A stretch of DNA of 64,000 bases from Actinomycetospora soli (GTDB lineage: Bacteria > Actinomycetota > Actinomycetes > Mycobacteriales > Pseudonocardiaceae). Positions 8,557 through 17,151 of the stretch are shown in pieces; positions within the stretch are counted from its first letter, which is position 1, and every line of letters begins with the position of its first letter. Below the pieces are notes generated by a model. That model worked only from the letters and a program-made list of their open reading frames with translations, did not search any database and was not told the origin of the DNA. Made by a program: the position numbers and the translations under genes. The stretch is taken from the NCBI RefSeq assembly GCF_021026295.1, contig NZ_JAJNDA010000004.1, positions 368,254 to 432,253 on the forward strand, written 5' to 3'.

Positions 8557-9500
8557 GCGACCACCGCCGCGGGGTCGGCGAGACCCGGCGTCAGGACGTC
8601 GGTGACGAGCTCGAGGTGCCGGTCGACGAGGTCGTCGGGCAGGCCGCCGAGGTCGGCGAAGCAGAACACGTCGGTGACCGGCACCGCCGCGAGCGGCGCG
8701 AGCTGCTCGCGCACCGCGGCGACCGCGTCGGCCCCGGTGCGGACCCTCAACCGCGGGAAGGTCGTGTCCCCGGAGCTCCTCGCGGCCTCGTCGTTGCCCC
8801 GGTAGGACGCCCGGTTGCGGCCGGCGGCCTCGCGCAGCCGGGCCTTGGCCTCGTCGGGGTCGTCGGCGAGGAAGACGTTGACCAGCCCGCCGACGCGCCC
8901 GGTCCCCGCGGCGTGGCCACCGGCCGCGAGGCCCTCGGCGTAGGGGCCGAGCAGGTCCGGGTCGAGCCAGAGCAGCCCGGCACCGGCGCGCCCCGCGAGG
9001 CGGGCACCGCGGGGCCCGCGGGCGCCGACCCAGGTGGGCAGCGGGTCCTGGACGGGGGCCGGGGTGACGGTGCCGTCGGCCCAGAGCTGCGGCAGCCGGG
9101 CGAGCCGGTCCTCGAGGACGTCGTAGCGCGTGCGGTGGTCGGCGCCGACCCGCGCGAACTCCTCGGCCCGCCAGCCCGCGCCGAGGCCGAGCTCGAGGCG
9201 GCCGCCGGAGACCAGGTCGACCACGGCGGCCTGCTCGGCCAGCGTCTCGGCGGGCACGAGCGGCGCGATGACGACGCCGGTCCCGATCCGGACACGGCGG
9301 GTCCGGGCCGCCAGTGCCGCGGCCATCGTCAGGGGGGCGGGGAGGTAGCCGTCGGCGAACCCGTGGTGCTCGGTCACCCACACCGCACCCAGCCCGCGCT
9401 CCTCGGCGGCGACGACCCGGTCCAGGGTGCGGCGGTAGGTCGACGCGGCGTCGCGCCCCGCCGGGATCCGCAGGTCGAGGTACAGCCCGACACGCGTCAT
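8553..9500 (-). CDS. LLM-class F420/flavin-dependent oxidoreductase
   Basis: This 315-aa luciferase-fold protein shows the N-terminal strand MTRVGLYLDL, the segment GLGAVWVTEHHGF, and DLVSGGRLELGLGAGW near residue 100, which marks the cofactor pocket. ATG 9500 overlaps the end of the NTF2-fold gene by 4 bp. It is one of four such proteins in the cluster; the others are at 3, 24416 and 25935. They differ enough to have separate substrates. The family includes F420-dependent dehydrogenases and FMN monooxygenases, and I cannot decide between them. Confidence 0.88.
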   Translation of the reverse strand: MTRVGLYLDLRIPAGRDAASTYRRTLDRVVAAEERGLGAVWVTEHHGFADGYLPAPLTMAAALAARTRRVRIGTGVVIAPLVPAETLAEQAAVVDLVSGGRLELGLGAGWRAEEFARVGADHRTRYDVLEDRLARLPQLWADGTVTPAPVQDPLPTWVGARGPRGARLAGRAGAGLLWLDPDLLGPYAEGLAAGGHAAGTGRVGGLVNVFLADDPDEAKARLREAAGRNRASYRGNDEAARSSGDTTFPRLRVRTGADAVAAVREQLAPLAAVPVTDVFCFADLGGLPDDLVDRHLELVTDVLTPGLADPAAVVA

Positions 9501-10276
9501 CGCGCACCCGCCGACGCGAGGGCGCGTTCCAGCCCGAGCCGGTCCCGGATCACGCGGCCGGCGGCCACCCGTCCCCCGCGCACCGTGACGAGCGCGGCGG
9601 CGTGCAGGGTCGCGGGTCCGCCGTCGCGGTGGGCCCCGCGGACGGTGACGTGCACGGCGGCGCGCGGGCCGGCGACGACCACGTCGTCGACGGTGACGTC
9701 CTCGGGCTCGACGAGGACGTCGTCCGTCCCCCGCCCGTCGTCGACGACGACGTCGCCGGTCGGCGGCAGACCGGCGGCGGCCCAGGCGCGGACGACCTCC
9801 TCGGTCGCCGGGTCGCCCGGCACCGCGACGGTGTCCCAGGGCGCGAGGGCGGGCGGCGGGACCACGTCGGGGACGCCGTCGGCGAGCTGGCGACGGCGGG
9901 CCCGGTAGTCTTGCTCGACGCGGTTGGCGGTGAGGCGCGTGCCGTTCCAGGAGTAGAGCCCGATGCCGCCCCACACCGCGCGGCGGTCGTCGTGGCGCCG
10001 CGAGGCGCCGTGCTCGCTGAAGTGCAGGGCGAGGCGGTGCCCGTCGGTGATCACGTCGTGCACCGTGAGCACGAGCCCGGGGAACTGCTCGAGCTGCTTG
10101 CGGGTGGCGGGCTTGTAGGCCTCGTCGCGGCCCGCGAGGACGTGCGGGCCCATCCGCAGCACGTAGTCGGGCTCCATGATCTCGTCGCAGACCGTGAGGT
10201 CGCCTCGGTTGGTGTAGTCCACGACGTAGCGGCGCATCAGGGCGACGAACGGCGCCGGGGCCTCCACGGGGCTCAC
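9497..10276 (-). CDS. NTF2/SnoaL-fold protein, long form
   Basis: This 259-aa protein starts with a SnoaL-like cone fold (residues about 8-125: RRYVVDYTNRGDL, then HVLAGRDEAYKP and an aromatic-rich sheet). A second, poorly recognised C-terminal half rich in Val and Asp follows, and may be a decayed copy of the fold. Family members are lyases, isomerases, hydrolases or accessory ligand binders acting on hydrophobic ring compounds. It overlaps both neighbours by 4 bp in the carboxylase-P450 operon. It is the largest of five NTF2-fold proteins in this cluster. Function is not assignable from sequence. Confidence 0.75.
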   Translation of the reverse strand: MSPVEAPAPFVALMRRYVVDYTNRGDLTVCDEIMEPDYVLRMGPHVLAGRDEAYKPATRKQLEQFPGLVLTVHDVITDGHRLALHFSEHGASRRHDDRRAVWGGIGLYSWNGTRLTANRVEQDYRARRRQLADGVPDVVPPPALAPWDTVAVPGDPATEEVVRAWAAAGLPPTGDVVVDDGRGTDDVLVEPEDVTVDDVVVAGPRAAVHVTVRGAHRDGGPATLHAAALVTVRGGRVAAGRVIRDRLGLERALASAGAR

Positions 10277-11049
10277 CGGCCCTCGAAGCGCGGGGAGCGC
10301 TTCTGGGTGAAGGCGGCAATGCCCTCGGCGGTGTCCTCGGAGGACTGCAGCAGCGTGATCGCGTCGAGCGACCAGCTGGTCTCCCCGGAGTCGATCCCGC
10401 GGTTGATCATCCGTTTGCCGGTCTCGACGGCGAGCGGGGCGGCACGCGCGATCCGCTCGCCCACCGCGAGGGCGGCGTCGAGGAGGTCCTCGTGCGGCAC
10501 CCGCCGCTGCACCAGGCCGATCCGTTCGGCCTGCTCGGCGTCGAGCCGTTCCCCGGCCAGCACCATCCACTTCGTCCAGTGCCGCCCGATGACGGCGGGC
10601 GCGCGCAGCACCCCGAACCCCGGGACCAGACCGATGGCGCTCTCCGGCATCGCGAACGTGGCCCGGTCGGAGGCGAGCACGAGGTCGCAGGCCAGGGCGA
10701 GCTCACAGCCGCCGCCGAACGCGTAGCCGTTGACGGCGGCGATGACCGGCAGTCGGGACTCCTCGACGGCGGCGAAGGTCCGCAGGCACTCGGTCTGGAA
10801 GGCCCGGCGTGCGGCGATCCCGTCGAGCTCGCCGAACCCGGCGATGTCCCCGCCGGCGGAGAACGCCTTGTCGCCCGCGCCGGTGAGGACCACGGCCCGG
10901 GTCGTGCCGTCGGCCTCGAGCCGGGCGAGCGCCTCGCGCAGCTGCGGCCAGAAGTCGACGCCGAGCGCGTTCAGCTTGTCGGGCCGGTCGATCGTCACGA
11001 CCGTGACGGCGCCGTGGTCGGCCAGCGTGATCTCGGTCAGGTCGCTCAC
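10273..11049 (-). CDS. Enoyl-CoA hydratase/isomerase family protein
   Basis: This 258-aa crotonase-fold enzyme has the two oxyanion-hole segments: AFSAGGDIAGF near residue 63 and YAFGGGCELALACD near residue 110. The C-terminal helix keeps the FTQKRSPRF ending common in this family. It acts on CoA thioesters by hydration, isomerisation or C-C cleavage. It is translationally coupled to the carboxyltransferase subunit just upstream. A carboxylase followed by a crotonase is the order in geranyl-CoA, methylcrotonyl-CoA and similar branched-acid routes, so hydration of a carboxylated enoyl-CoA is a reasonable guess. Confidence 0.88.
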   Translation of the reverse strand: MSDLTEITLADHGAVTVVTIDRPDKLNALGVDFWPQLREALARLEADGTTRAVVLTGAGDKAFSAGGDIAGFGELDGIAARRAFQTECLRTFAAVEESRLPVIAAVNGYAFGGGCELALACDLVLASDRATFAMPESAIGLVPGFGVLRAPAVIGRHWTKWMVLAGERLDAEQAERIGLVQRRVPHEDLLDAALAVGERIARAAPLAVETGKRMINRGIDSGETSWSLDAITLLQSSEDTAEGIAAFTQKRSPRFEGR

Positions 11050-12650
11050 GGTCGTCCTCCCCGGTGCCCCACCCGCTGCGGCCGTTCCCCCCACGCCACG
11101 TCGATCGCCGCGGCGACGGTGGAGCGGGTGGCGGCGGGGTCGATGACGTCGTCCAGCGAGAGGTGCGCGGCGGCCTCCCACGGCTCGGACTCGGCGCGCC
11201 ACTCGGCGGTGAGCTCCGCGGCCCGCGCGTCCCGGGCCGCCGGGCCCTCCTCGGCGTGCAGGCGGTCCAGCGCCCGCCGGTGCACGGTGCGCACCCCGGT
11301 CTCCGGGGCCATGAAGCCCAGCTCGGCGCCGGGCCACGCGAAGAGGAAGTCGGGACGGGTCGGGCGCCCGCCCATCGCGAAGTGCCCGCCGCCGTAGGCC
11401 TTGCGCAGCACCACGCCCACGCGCGGAACCTGCGCCCGGGCGATCCGCGCGACGGTCCGCTCGTAGGCGGCGAGGATGCCGCCCTGCTCGGCCTGGCGCC
11501 CGATCATGAGTCCGGGCACGTCGTGCAGGAACACCAGCGGCAGGCCGAAGGTGTCGCAGAGGTCGACGAAGTCGTGCTCCTTGGCGAGCGCGGCCGGGTC
11601 GAGGGCCCCGGCCCGGACCAGCGGCTGGTTCGCGACGAGGCCCACCGGGCGGCCCTCGATCCGCGCGAGCGCGCACAGCAGGCTCGAGCCCCAGCCGTCG
11701 GCCCAGGGCAGCACGCTGTCGGCGTCGGCGACCGCGGCGAGGACCTCGCGCATGTCGTAGCCCGACCGGGCCCCGGTCGGCACCAGGTCGGCGATCGCGG
11801 CCGGGTCCCGCGCGGGATCGCGGGGCTCGCCGACCGGGGCGGGCAGGGCCGCGTTGGAGGGCAGGTAGGACAGGAACGCCGCGATCGCGTCGAGGGCGTC
11901 CTGCTCGCCCTCGACGACGAGGTGCGCGTTGCCGGCCGCGGTCGCGGCGGCGGGCCCGCCGAGCTCGTCGTCGCTGACCCGCTCCCCGATGGCGGGCTCC
12001 ACCACCGACGGCCCGGACAGCGCGACCGAGGCGCCCTGGGTCATCACGACGAAGTGGGCGGTCGAGGCGTGCAGCGCCGAGTCGCCGTAGGAGGGGCCGA
12101 GCACGGCCGCGGCCCGGGGCACGGCCGGCGAGGAGTCGGTGGCGCCGAGGAAGCTCGTGAAGTCCAGCGGCAGGCCCGAGAAGCGCCACCCCATGACGTC
12201 GGGCATCCGGCCGCCGTCGGCGTCGCAGAGCAGCACGAGCGGGAAGCCGCCGCGCTGCGCGTGCTCGATCAACCGGCCCTGCTTGCGCATGCTGATCGGG
12301 GCGGTGGTGCCCGCGACCGCGGTGGCGTCGATGCCGATCACGCCCACCCGGCGGCCGTCGAGCAGCCCGAAGCCGGTGACGACCGCGTCGCCCGGCACCG
12401 GCTTCTCCCGCCGGATCTCGGGCTGCGCGAGCGCGCCGATCTCGAACCAGCTGCCCTCGTCGACGAGCAGCGCGACCCGCTCGCGGACCGGGAGGCGACC
12501 GGAGGCCCGGTGCCGCGCGAGCGCGTCCGGCCCGCCCATGGCCTCGGCGGCGGCCCGACGGCGGGCGAGCTCGGCCCGCGGGTCGGCCTCCTGGTCGTCG
12601 GTCGCCGCGGGGCGTCCGTTCGCTCGCGGCCCGGCCTGCTCGAGTGCCAC
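11046..12650 (-). CDS. Acyl-CoA carboxylase carboxyltransferase (beta) subunit
   Basis: This 534-aa crotonase-superfamily carboxyltransferase transfers CO2 from carboxybiotin to an acyl-CoA. The paired domains are visible: an N-terminal half around GVIGIDATAVAGTTAPISM, and a C-terminal half with VFLHDVPGLMIG and LRKAYGGGHFAMGG, which carry the biotin and CoA pockets. It is divergently transcribed from the biotin carboxylase subunit at 12747, with an operator between them. It leads the long minus-strand operon ending at 4042. Co-regulation with ligases and hydratases points to a catabolic carboxylase rather than fatty-acid synthesis. Which CoA ester is used is unknown. Confidence 0.9.
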   Translation of the reverse strand: MALEQAGPRANGRPAATDDQEADPRAELARRRAAAEAMGGPDALARHRASGRLPVRERVALLVDEGSWFEIGALAQPEIRREKPVPGDAVVTGFGLLDGRRVGVIGIDATAVAGTTAPISMRKQGRLIEHAQRGGFPLVLLCDADGGRMPDVMGWRFSGLPLDFTSFLGATDSSPAVPRAAAVLGPSYGDSALHASTAHFVVMTQGASVALSGPSVVEPAIGERVSDDELGGPAAATAAGNAHLVVEGEQDALDAIAAFLSYLPSNAALPAPVGEPRDPARDPAAIADLVPTGARSGYDMREVLAAVADADSVLPWADGWGSSLLCALARIEGRPVGLVANQPLVRAGALDPAALAKEHDFVDLCDTFGLPLVFLHDVPGLMIGRQAEQGGILAAYERTVARIARAQVPRVGVVLRKAYGGGHFAMGGRPTRPDFLFAWPGAELGFMAPETGVRTVHRRALDRLHAEEGPAARDARAAELTAEWRAESEPWEAAAHLSLDDVIDPAATRSTVAAAIDVAWGERPQRVGHRGGRP

Positions 12651-12690
12651 CGTCGCCTCGCTCCCGTCGTCTCCCGTGACCGTCGGCGTC

Positions 12691-12722
12691 AGGCTAATCT
12701 ACCATCCGATCGTTTGGTAGAC
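12691..12722. promoter_or_regulatory. Divergent promoter with TetR-type operator, copy 2
   Basis: The operator at 12699-12720 is a 22-bp palindrome centred on CGATCG (CTACCA..CGATCG..TGGTAG, two mismatched pairs). Overlapping it are two candidate -10 elements in opposite directions: TAATCT on the plus strand (12695-12700) for the biotin carboxylase, and TAGCCT on the minus strand (12691-12696) for the carboxyltransferase operon. One bound repressor could silence both. Confidence 0.78.
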
Positions 12723-12746
12723 GGGTCGTCGGACGGGGAGGACGCC

Positions 12747-14516
12747 GTGCTCGGAGCGGTGCTCGTGGCCAACCGTGGGGAGATCGCGGTGCGCGTCCTG
12801 CGCGCCTGCCGGGCGCTCGGGGTGCCCGGCGTCGCCGTGTACTCCGATGCCGACGCGGCAGCCGCGCACGTGCGGATGGCCGACGTCGCGGTGCGGATCG
12901 GGCCGGCCCCCGCCCGCGCGTCCTACCTCGACGGCGCCCGGATCGTCGAGGTCGCCCGCGAGCAGGGCGTGGCCCTCGTGCACCCGGGGTACGGCCTGCT
13001 CTCCGAGGACGCCGACTTCGCGGCCGCGGTGCTGGACGCGGGCCTCGGCTGGGTCGGGCCACCACCGACGGTGGTCGCGGCGCTCGGCGACAAGGTCGCC
13101 GCGCGGGCGGCCGCCCGTGCGGCGGGGGTCACGGTGCTCGACGGGACGCCCGCGCCCATCGACGCGACCACCCCGGACCTCGCCGACCGGGCCGCGGAGA
13201 TCGGGTTCCCGCTGCTGGTCAAGGCCGCGCACGGCGGTGGGGGTCGCGGGATGCGGGTGGTCCGCGCGCCGGCCGACCTCGTCGACGCACTGGCGGCCGC
13301 GGGCCGGGAGGCCGCGGCGAGCTCGGGGCGCCCCGAGGTGTTCCTGGAGCGGCTCGTCGAGCGTGCCCGCCACGTCGAGGTCCAGGTCCTCGCCGACGAC
13401 CACGGCGCGGTGGCGGTGCTCGGCGACCGCGACTGCACGGTCCAGCGCCGCCACCAGAAGCTGCTCGAGGAGGCGCCCGCGCCGGACCTGCCGGACGCCC
13501 TGCGCAGCGCGATGCACGACGACGCCCGCCGGCTCGTGCGCTCCGTCGGGTACCGCGGCGCCGGCACCGTCGAGTTCCTGCTCGACCCCGCGGCGGGCCG
13601 CACCGTGTTCCTCGAGATGAACACGCGCCTGCAGGTCGAGCACGGGGTCACGGAGCTGGTCACGGGGGTCGACCTCGTCGTCGCGCAGCTGCGGCTCGCC
13701 GCCGGGGAGCCGCTGGCGACGGTGCTGGGGCGGGAGGGGGACGTCCCCGTGCACGGGCACGCCGTCCAGGCCCGCATCACCGCCGAGGACCCGGGCGCCG
13801 ACTTCCGCCCCGCCCCCGGTCGCATCACGGCCCTGACCCTGCCGTCGGGGCCGTGGGTGCGCTGCGACGTCGGCTACGCCGCCGGCGACGACGTGCCACC
13901 GGCCTACGACTCGCTGCTCGGCAAGGTGCACGCCTGGGCCCCGGACCGCGACACGGCGCGGGTGCGGCTCGCGGCCGCGCTCGACGAACTCGCCGTCACG
14001 GGGGTCCCGACGACGGGTCCGCTGCTGCGGCAGGTCCTCGACCGGCCGGAGTTCGCCGCCGTCGCCCACGACACCGGGAGCCTGGAGCGGGACTGGCTCG
14101 CCGCGATCACCCCGGCGCCGCCGGCGCCCGCACCCGTCGTCGGGAACGGGAACGGGGAACCCGCGCAGGACCGGACGGTGGAGCTCGCCACGGACGCCGG
14201 GCCGCTGCGCCTGCGCGTGCCGGGGCGGGCGCGGGCCGGGACGTCGCGGGCGGCGCGGGCGCGCGCGGGCCGGTCGGTCGCGTCCGGGCCGGGAGCCGCC
14301 GACGCCGGCCTGCGCGCCCCGATGGACGCGACCGTCGTCGCCGTGCCCGCGCGCCATGGTGCGCACGTGGAGGCCGGGGAGGTCCTGGTCGTGCTCGAGG
14401 CGATGAAGATGGAGCTGCCGGTCCGTGCGACGAGCGCGGGCGAGGTCGCCACCGTGCACGTCGCGGCCGGCGACGGGGTCACCGCCGGGACGGTGCTCGT
14501 CGCGATGGTGGGCTAG
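12747..14516 (+). CDS. Acyl-CoA carboxylase biotin carboxylase/carrier (alpha) subunit
   Basis: This 589-aa protein carboxylates its own biotin using ATP and bicarbonate. It has the N-terminal VANRGEIAVRVLRA segment, a Gly-rich ATP loop HGGGGRGM near residue 167, EMNTRLQVEH near 291, and a C-terminal biotin domain with EAMKMEL carrying biotinylated Lys554. GTG 12747 follows a GGGGAGG Shine-Dalgarno; the frame upstream is open only by chance. A low-complexity Arg/Ala linker near residue 495 precedes the carrier domain. The stop overlaps the end of the convergent TetR gene by 4 bp. It pairs with the beta subunit across the divergent promoter. Confidence 0.92.
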   Translation: MLGAVLVANRGEIAVRVLRACRALGVPGVAVYSDADAAAAHVRMADVAVRIGPAPARASYLDGARIVEVAREQGVALVHPGYGLLSEDADFAAAVLDAGLGWVGPPPTVVAALGDKVAARAAARAAGVTVLDGTPAPIDATTPDLADRAAEIGFPLLVKAAHGGGGRGMRVVRAPADLVDALAAAGREAAASSGRPEVFLERLVERARHVEVQVLADDHGAVAVLGDRDCTVQRRHQKLLEEAPAPDLPDALRSAMHDDARRLVRSVGYRGAGTVEFLLDPAAGRTVFLEMNTRLQVEHGVTELVTGVDLVVAQLRLAAGEPLATVLGREGDVPVHGHAVQARITAEDPGADFRPAPGRITALTLPSGPWVRCDVGYAAGDDVPPAYDSLLGKVHAWAPDRDTARVRLAAALDELAVTGVPTTGPLLRQVLDRPEFAAVAHDTGSLERDWLAAITPAPPAPAPVVGNGNGEPAQDRTVELATDAGPLRLRVPGRARAGTSRAARARAGRSVASGPGAADAGLRAPMDATVVAVPARHGAHVEAGEVLVVLEAMKMELPVRATSAGEVATVHVAAGDGVTAGTVLVAMVG

Positions 14517-15190
14517 GAGGCCGCCCGGCCGACCCGGGCCCGGCGCAGGACGGCCTCGGGGGTGGCGACCCCGTGGATCGCCAGGGCGGCCAGCTGCTCG
14601 CCGATCTCCTCGGGCGTCGAGGGGCCGTCGGCGGAGAACCAGCGGTAGACCCAGTTCGTGGAGCCCAGGATCGACAGGCCGGCGATCCGGGGGTCGACCT
14701 CGGGGCGCACGAGGCCCTGCTGCTGGGCCTCGGCGACGAGGTCGCGGAAGACGCCCTGGTAGACGTGGCCGCTGCCCAGCACCGACTCGCGGCGGTCGGC
14801 GGGCAGCGAGGCCAGCTCGTGGAGGAAGACCGCGGTCGGCACGAGGTGGCGGCACTCGTGCACGACGTGGGCGCGGATCGTGCGCTCGAGGCGGTCGAGC
14901 GGGTCGCCGGGCGGCTCGGCGGCGGTGCGCACCACCGCGTAGCCCGCCCGGTGCACGTCGCTGATCACCTCGAAGAGCAGGTCCTCCTTGGACTGGATGT
15001 AGTAGTAGAGGCTGCCCTTGAGCATGCCGAGCCGGTCGGCGATGTCCTGCAGCGAGGCGCCGTCGTAGCCCTTCTCGTAGAAGACCTGCGTGGCGACGTC
15101 GAGCAGCTGCGCCCAGCGCTCCTCGCGCGGCTTGCGCTCGCCGCCGGTGCGGCGGACGCTGCGGCCCGCGGGCCGGCGATCCTGTGCCAT
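14513..15190 (-). CDS. TetR-family regulator, probable repressor of the cluster
   Basis: This 225-aa regulator has the helix-turn-helix at about residues 45-66 (ASLQDIADRLGMLKGSLYYY) and a diverse ligand-binding C-terminal half. ATG 15190 has a GGGAGTG Shine-Dalgarno; the longer TTG frame to 15223 would reach into the operator. A copy of the cluster operator lies 33 nt upstream of this start, so autoregulation is likely. The same site at the other promoters makes this the best candidate for their repressor. The inducer is probably a CoA thioester or pathway intermediate, as for related catabolic TetR proteins; that part is inferred. Confidence 0.9.
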   Translation of the reverse strand: MAQDRRPAGRSVRRTGGERKPREERWAQLLDVATQVFYEKGYDGASLQDIADRLGMLKGSLYYYIQSKEDLLFEVISDVHRAGYAVVRTAAEPPGDPLDRLERTIRAHVVHECRHLVPTAVFLHELASLPADRRESVLGSGHVYQGVFRDLVAEAQQQGLVRPEVDPRIAGLSILGSTNWVYRWFSADGPSTPEEIGEQLAALAIHGVATPEAVLRRARVGRAAS

Positions 15191-15222
15191 CGTCACTCCC
15201 TGCAGCTCACCTCGACCCGACA

Positions 15223-15238
15223 ACCATACGGTCGGTAG
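15223..15238. promoter_or_regulatory. TetR-type operator, copy 3 (own promoter)
   Basis: The site ACCATACGGTCGGTAG lies in the 60-bp gap between the CoA ligase stop and the TetR start. The minus-strand version ACCGACCGTATGGT matches the cluster consensus at most positions. It contains a TATGGT that could act as the -10 of the regulator gene. Confidence 0.65.
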
Positions 15239-15250
15239 TCGCTGCTCCTG

Positions 15251-16792
15251 TCAGCCGACCAGGGTCCGGCGCGAGAGCCGGGGCGCCTCGGTGATGCCGC
15301 GGGCCGCGAGCAGCGCCGCCACGCGCTCCCGCAGGGCCCCCTTCTGGATCTTCGTGCCGGACATCGGCCAGCTCTCGACGAACTCGACCCAGCGGGGCAC
15401 CTTGAACGTCGCCAGCGTCTCCGCGCAGTACGCCTGCAGCTCGGCGGCCAGGGCGACGGGGTCGAGCCCGCGGGCGGCGGGGGTCGGTTCGACGAAGGCC
15501 GCGGCGACCTCGCCGAGGCGGGCGTCGGGTGCCCCGACCACCGCGACGACGCCGACGGCGGGATGGGTCGCGAGCCGCCCCTCGACCTCGGCGGCGGCGA
15601 CGTTCTCCCCGCCGACCTTGAGCATGTCCTTGAGCCGGCTGACGAAGGTCAGTCGGCCCTGCGCGTCGCGGCGGACGAGGTCCCCGGTGTGGAACCAGCC
15701 GTCCGCGTCGATGCGCTCGGCCGTCGTGTCCGGGTCGCGGTGGTAGTACGCCATCCGCGACACGCCGCGGTGCAGGAACTCCCCGACCTCGTCCGGGCCG
15801 CACTCCCGTCCCGTCCCCGGATCGGCCACCCGCGCCTCCATGCCGGGCAGCGGCACGCCGCTCGTCCCGGCCCGGGCCTCCGGCGGGTCGTCGACGGAGC
15901 CGACGCAGCAGAACCCGGCCGACTCCGTCCCGCCCAGGCACGAGATCTGGACCGCCGACGGGAGGCGCTCCTGCATCCCCGCCATCCGCTCGGCGGGCCC
16001 CACGTTGATGACGGTGCGCAGGGCGGGGACGGTGTCCGGGCGCAGGTCGGGGTGGTCGAGGACCGGCAGCCAGATCGTGTCGAAGGCCGGGAACGCGACC
16101 GTCGCGCGCTCCCCGACGAGCTGGCGCACCGCCGTGTCCGGGGTGAACGTCCCGACGTGGACGAGCGTGCACGCGGCGGCGAGCGACCCGACGAGCAGGT
16201 CGATGCCACCGCAGTGGTGCAGCGGCAGCGGCGTCCAGAACCGGTCGTCGGGGGTGAGCCGGAGCCGGTCGACGAGGTTCTCCCCCAGCGCGGTGTACGC
16301 GCCGTGGGTGTGCACGCAGCCGCGCGGCCGCGACGTCGTGCCCGACGTGTAGAGCAGGATGAACGGGTCGTCCGGGGAGAGCACCGGGAGTTCGTCGAGG
16401 GGGTCGGCCTCGAGCTCGGCCGGCGTCACCGACCCCGGGCCGGCCGGCGCGGCGAGGTCCGGGGTCGCGACGACGACCGCGGGGTCGGCGTCCGCGCGCA
16501 GCCAGGCGGTCTCGTCGGCGGTCCCGCGCGGGTTGAGCGGGGTCGGGAGGGCACCGAGCGACGCCGCCGCCAGGATGAGCGCGACGGCGTCGAGCCCGCT
16601 GGGCAGCACCAGCAGCACCCGGTCGCCACGCGTCACGCCCGCCGCCGCCAGTCCCGCCGCGACCCGGCGGGACCGCTCGCGCAGCGCCGTCCAGGTGGTG
16701 CGCCCGTCGGGGAACACGACCTCGGCGTCCGGGGACGTCGCGACGGCGGCGTCGAGCAGCTGCGGGAGCGTGCGCAGCACCCGCCCGCTCAC
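15251..16792 (-). CDS. Acyl-CoA ligase (AMP-forming), paralogue B
   Basis: This 513-aa ANL ligase has the phosphate loop YTSGTTSRPRG at 148-158, in which the usual Lys is Arg. Near the C-terminus it carries SRLKDMLKVGGEN, FVESWPMSGTKI and a GITEAPR tail shared with the ligase at 5696. Substrate-pocket stretches differ (HHCGGID here, FHGGGIT there), which suggests duplication followed by specialisation on two acids of one pathway. GTG 16792 overlaps the upstream NTF2-fold gene by 4 bp. Neighbours on the same strand are the NTF2-fold pair, the alcohol dehydrogenase and, downstream, the TetR gene. Confidence 0.9.
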   Translation of the reverse strand: MSGRVLRTLPQLLDAAVATSPDAEVVFPDGRTTWTALRERSRRVAAGLAAAGVTRGDRVLLVLPSGLDAVALILAAASLGALPTPLNPRGTADETAWLRADADPAVVVATPDLAAPAGPGSVTPAELEADPLDELPVLSPDDPFILLYTSGTTSRPRGCVHTHGAYTALGENLVDRLRLTPDDRFWTPLPLHHCGGIDLLVGSLAAACTLVHVGTFTPDTAVRQLVGERATVAFPAFDTIWLPVLDHPDLRPDTVPALRTVINVGPAERMAGMQERLPSAVQISCLGGTESAGFCCVGSVDDPPEARAGTSGVPLPGMEARVADPGTGRECGPDEVGEFLHRGVSRMAYYHRDPDTTAERIDADGWFHTGDLVRRDAQGRLTFVSRLKDMLKVGGENVAAAEVEGRLATHPAVGVVAVVGAPDARLGEVAAAFVEPTPAARGLDPVALAAELQAYCAETLATFKVPRWVEFVESWPMSGTKIQKGALRERVAALLAARGITEAPRLSRRTLVG

Positions 16793-17151
16793 GCCGGGAC
16801 CTCCTCCCCCGGGGCCACGACGCGCCCGCCGAGGGCCTCGACCAGCACGAGCGGGTCGAAGTACTCGGCGAACCAGGTGATCGCGCCGTCCTCGACCCGG
16901 AACCGGGAGACGTCGTGGTTCCGGTAGACGCGGTCGGTGGCGAGGATGCGGGCGTCGCTCGCGTCGTGCGCGATCACGGCGGACGGGTCGGTGACGTCGG
17001 CCTTCCCCTCGACCCGCCGCGGGAACCCGGGTGGCGCGTAGGGCAGGTCCATGACCACGTCGTCGGCGAACGTCGTCGCCAACGCCGGGAGGTCCAGCGC
17101 GCCGACGGCATCGAGGTAGCGACGGACGACGTCGCGGGAGTCCGCCGTCAT
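16789..17151 (-). CDS. NTF2/SnoaL-like protein
   Basis: This 120-aa single-domain cone-fold protein begins DVVRRYLDAVGALDLPALATTFADDVVMD, the usual first helices and strand of the SnoaL-like family, and ends with an aromatic strand WFAEYFDPL. It overlaps the next NTF2-fold gene by 4 bp, so the two are co-translated and could form a heteromer. Possible roles are ring isomerisation, hydration or lactone handling. No catalytic residues can be assigned without a structure. Confidence 0.8.
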   Translation of the reverse strand: MTADSRDVVRRYLDAVGALDLPALATTFADDVVMDLPYAPPGFPRRVEGKADVTDPSAVIAHDASDARILATDRVYRNHDVSRFRVEDGAITWFAEYFDPLVLVEALGGRVVAPGEEVPA

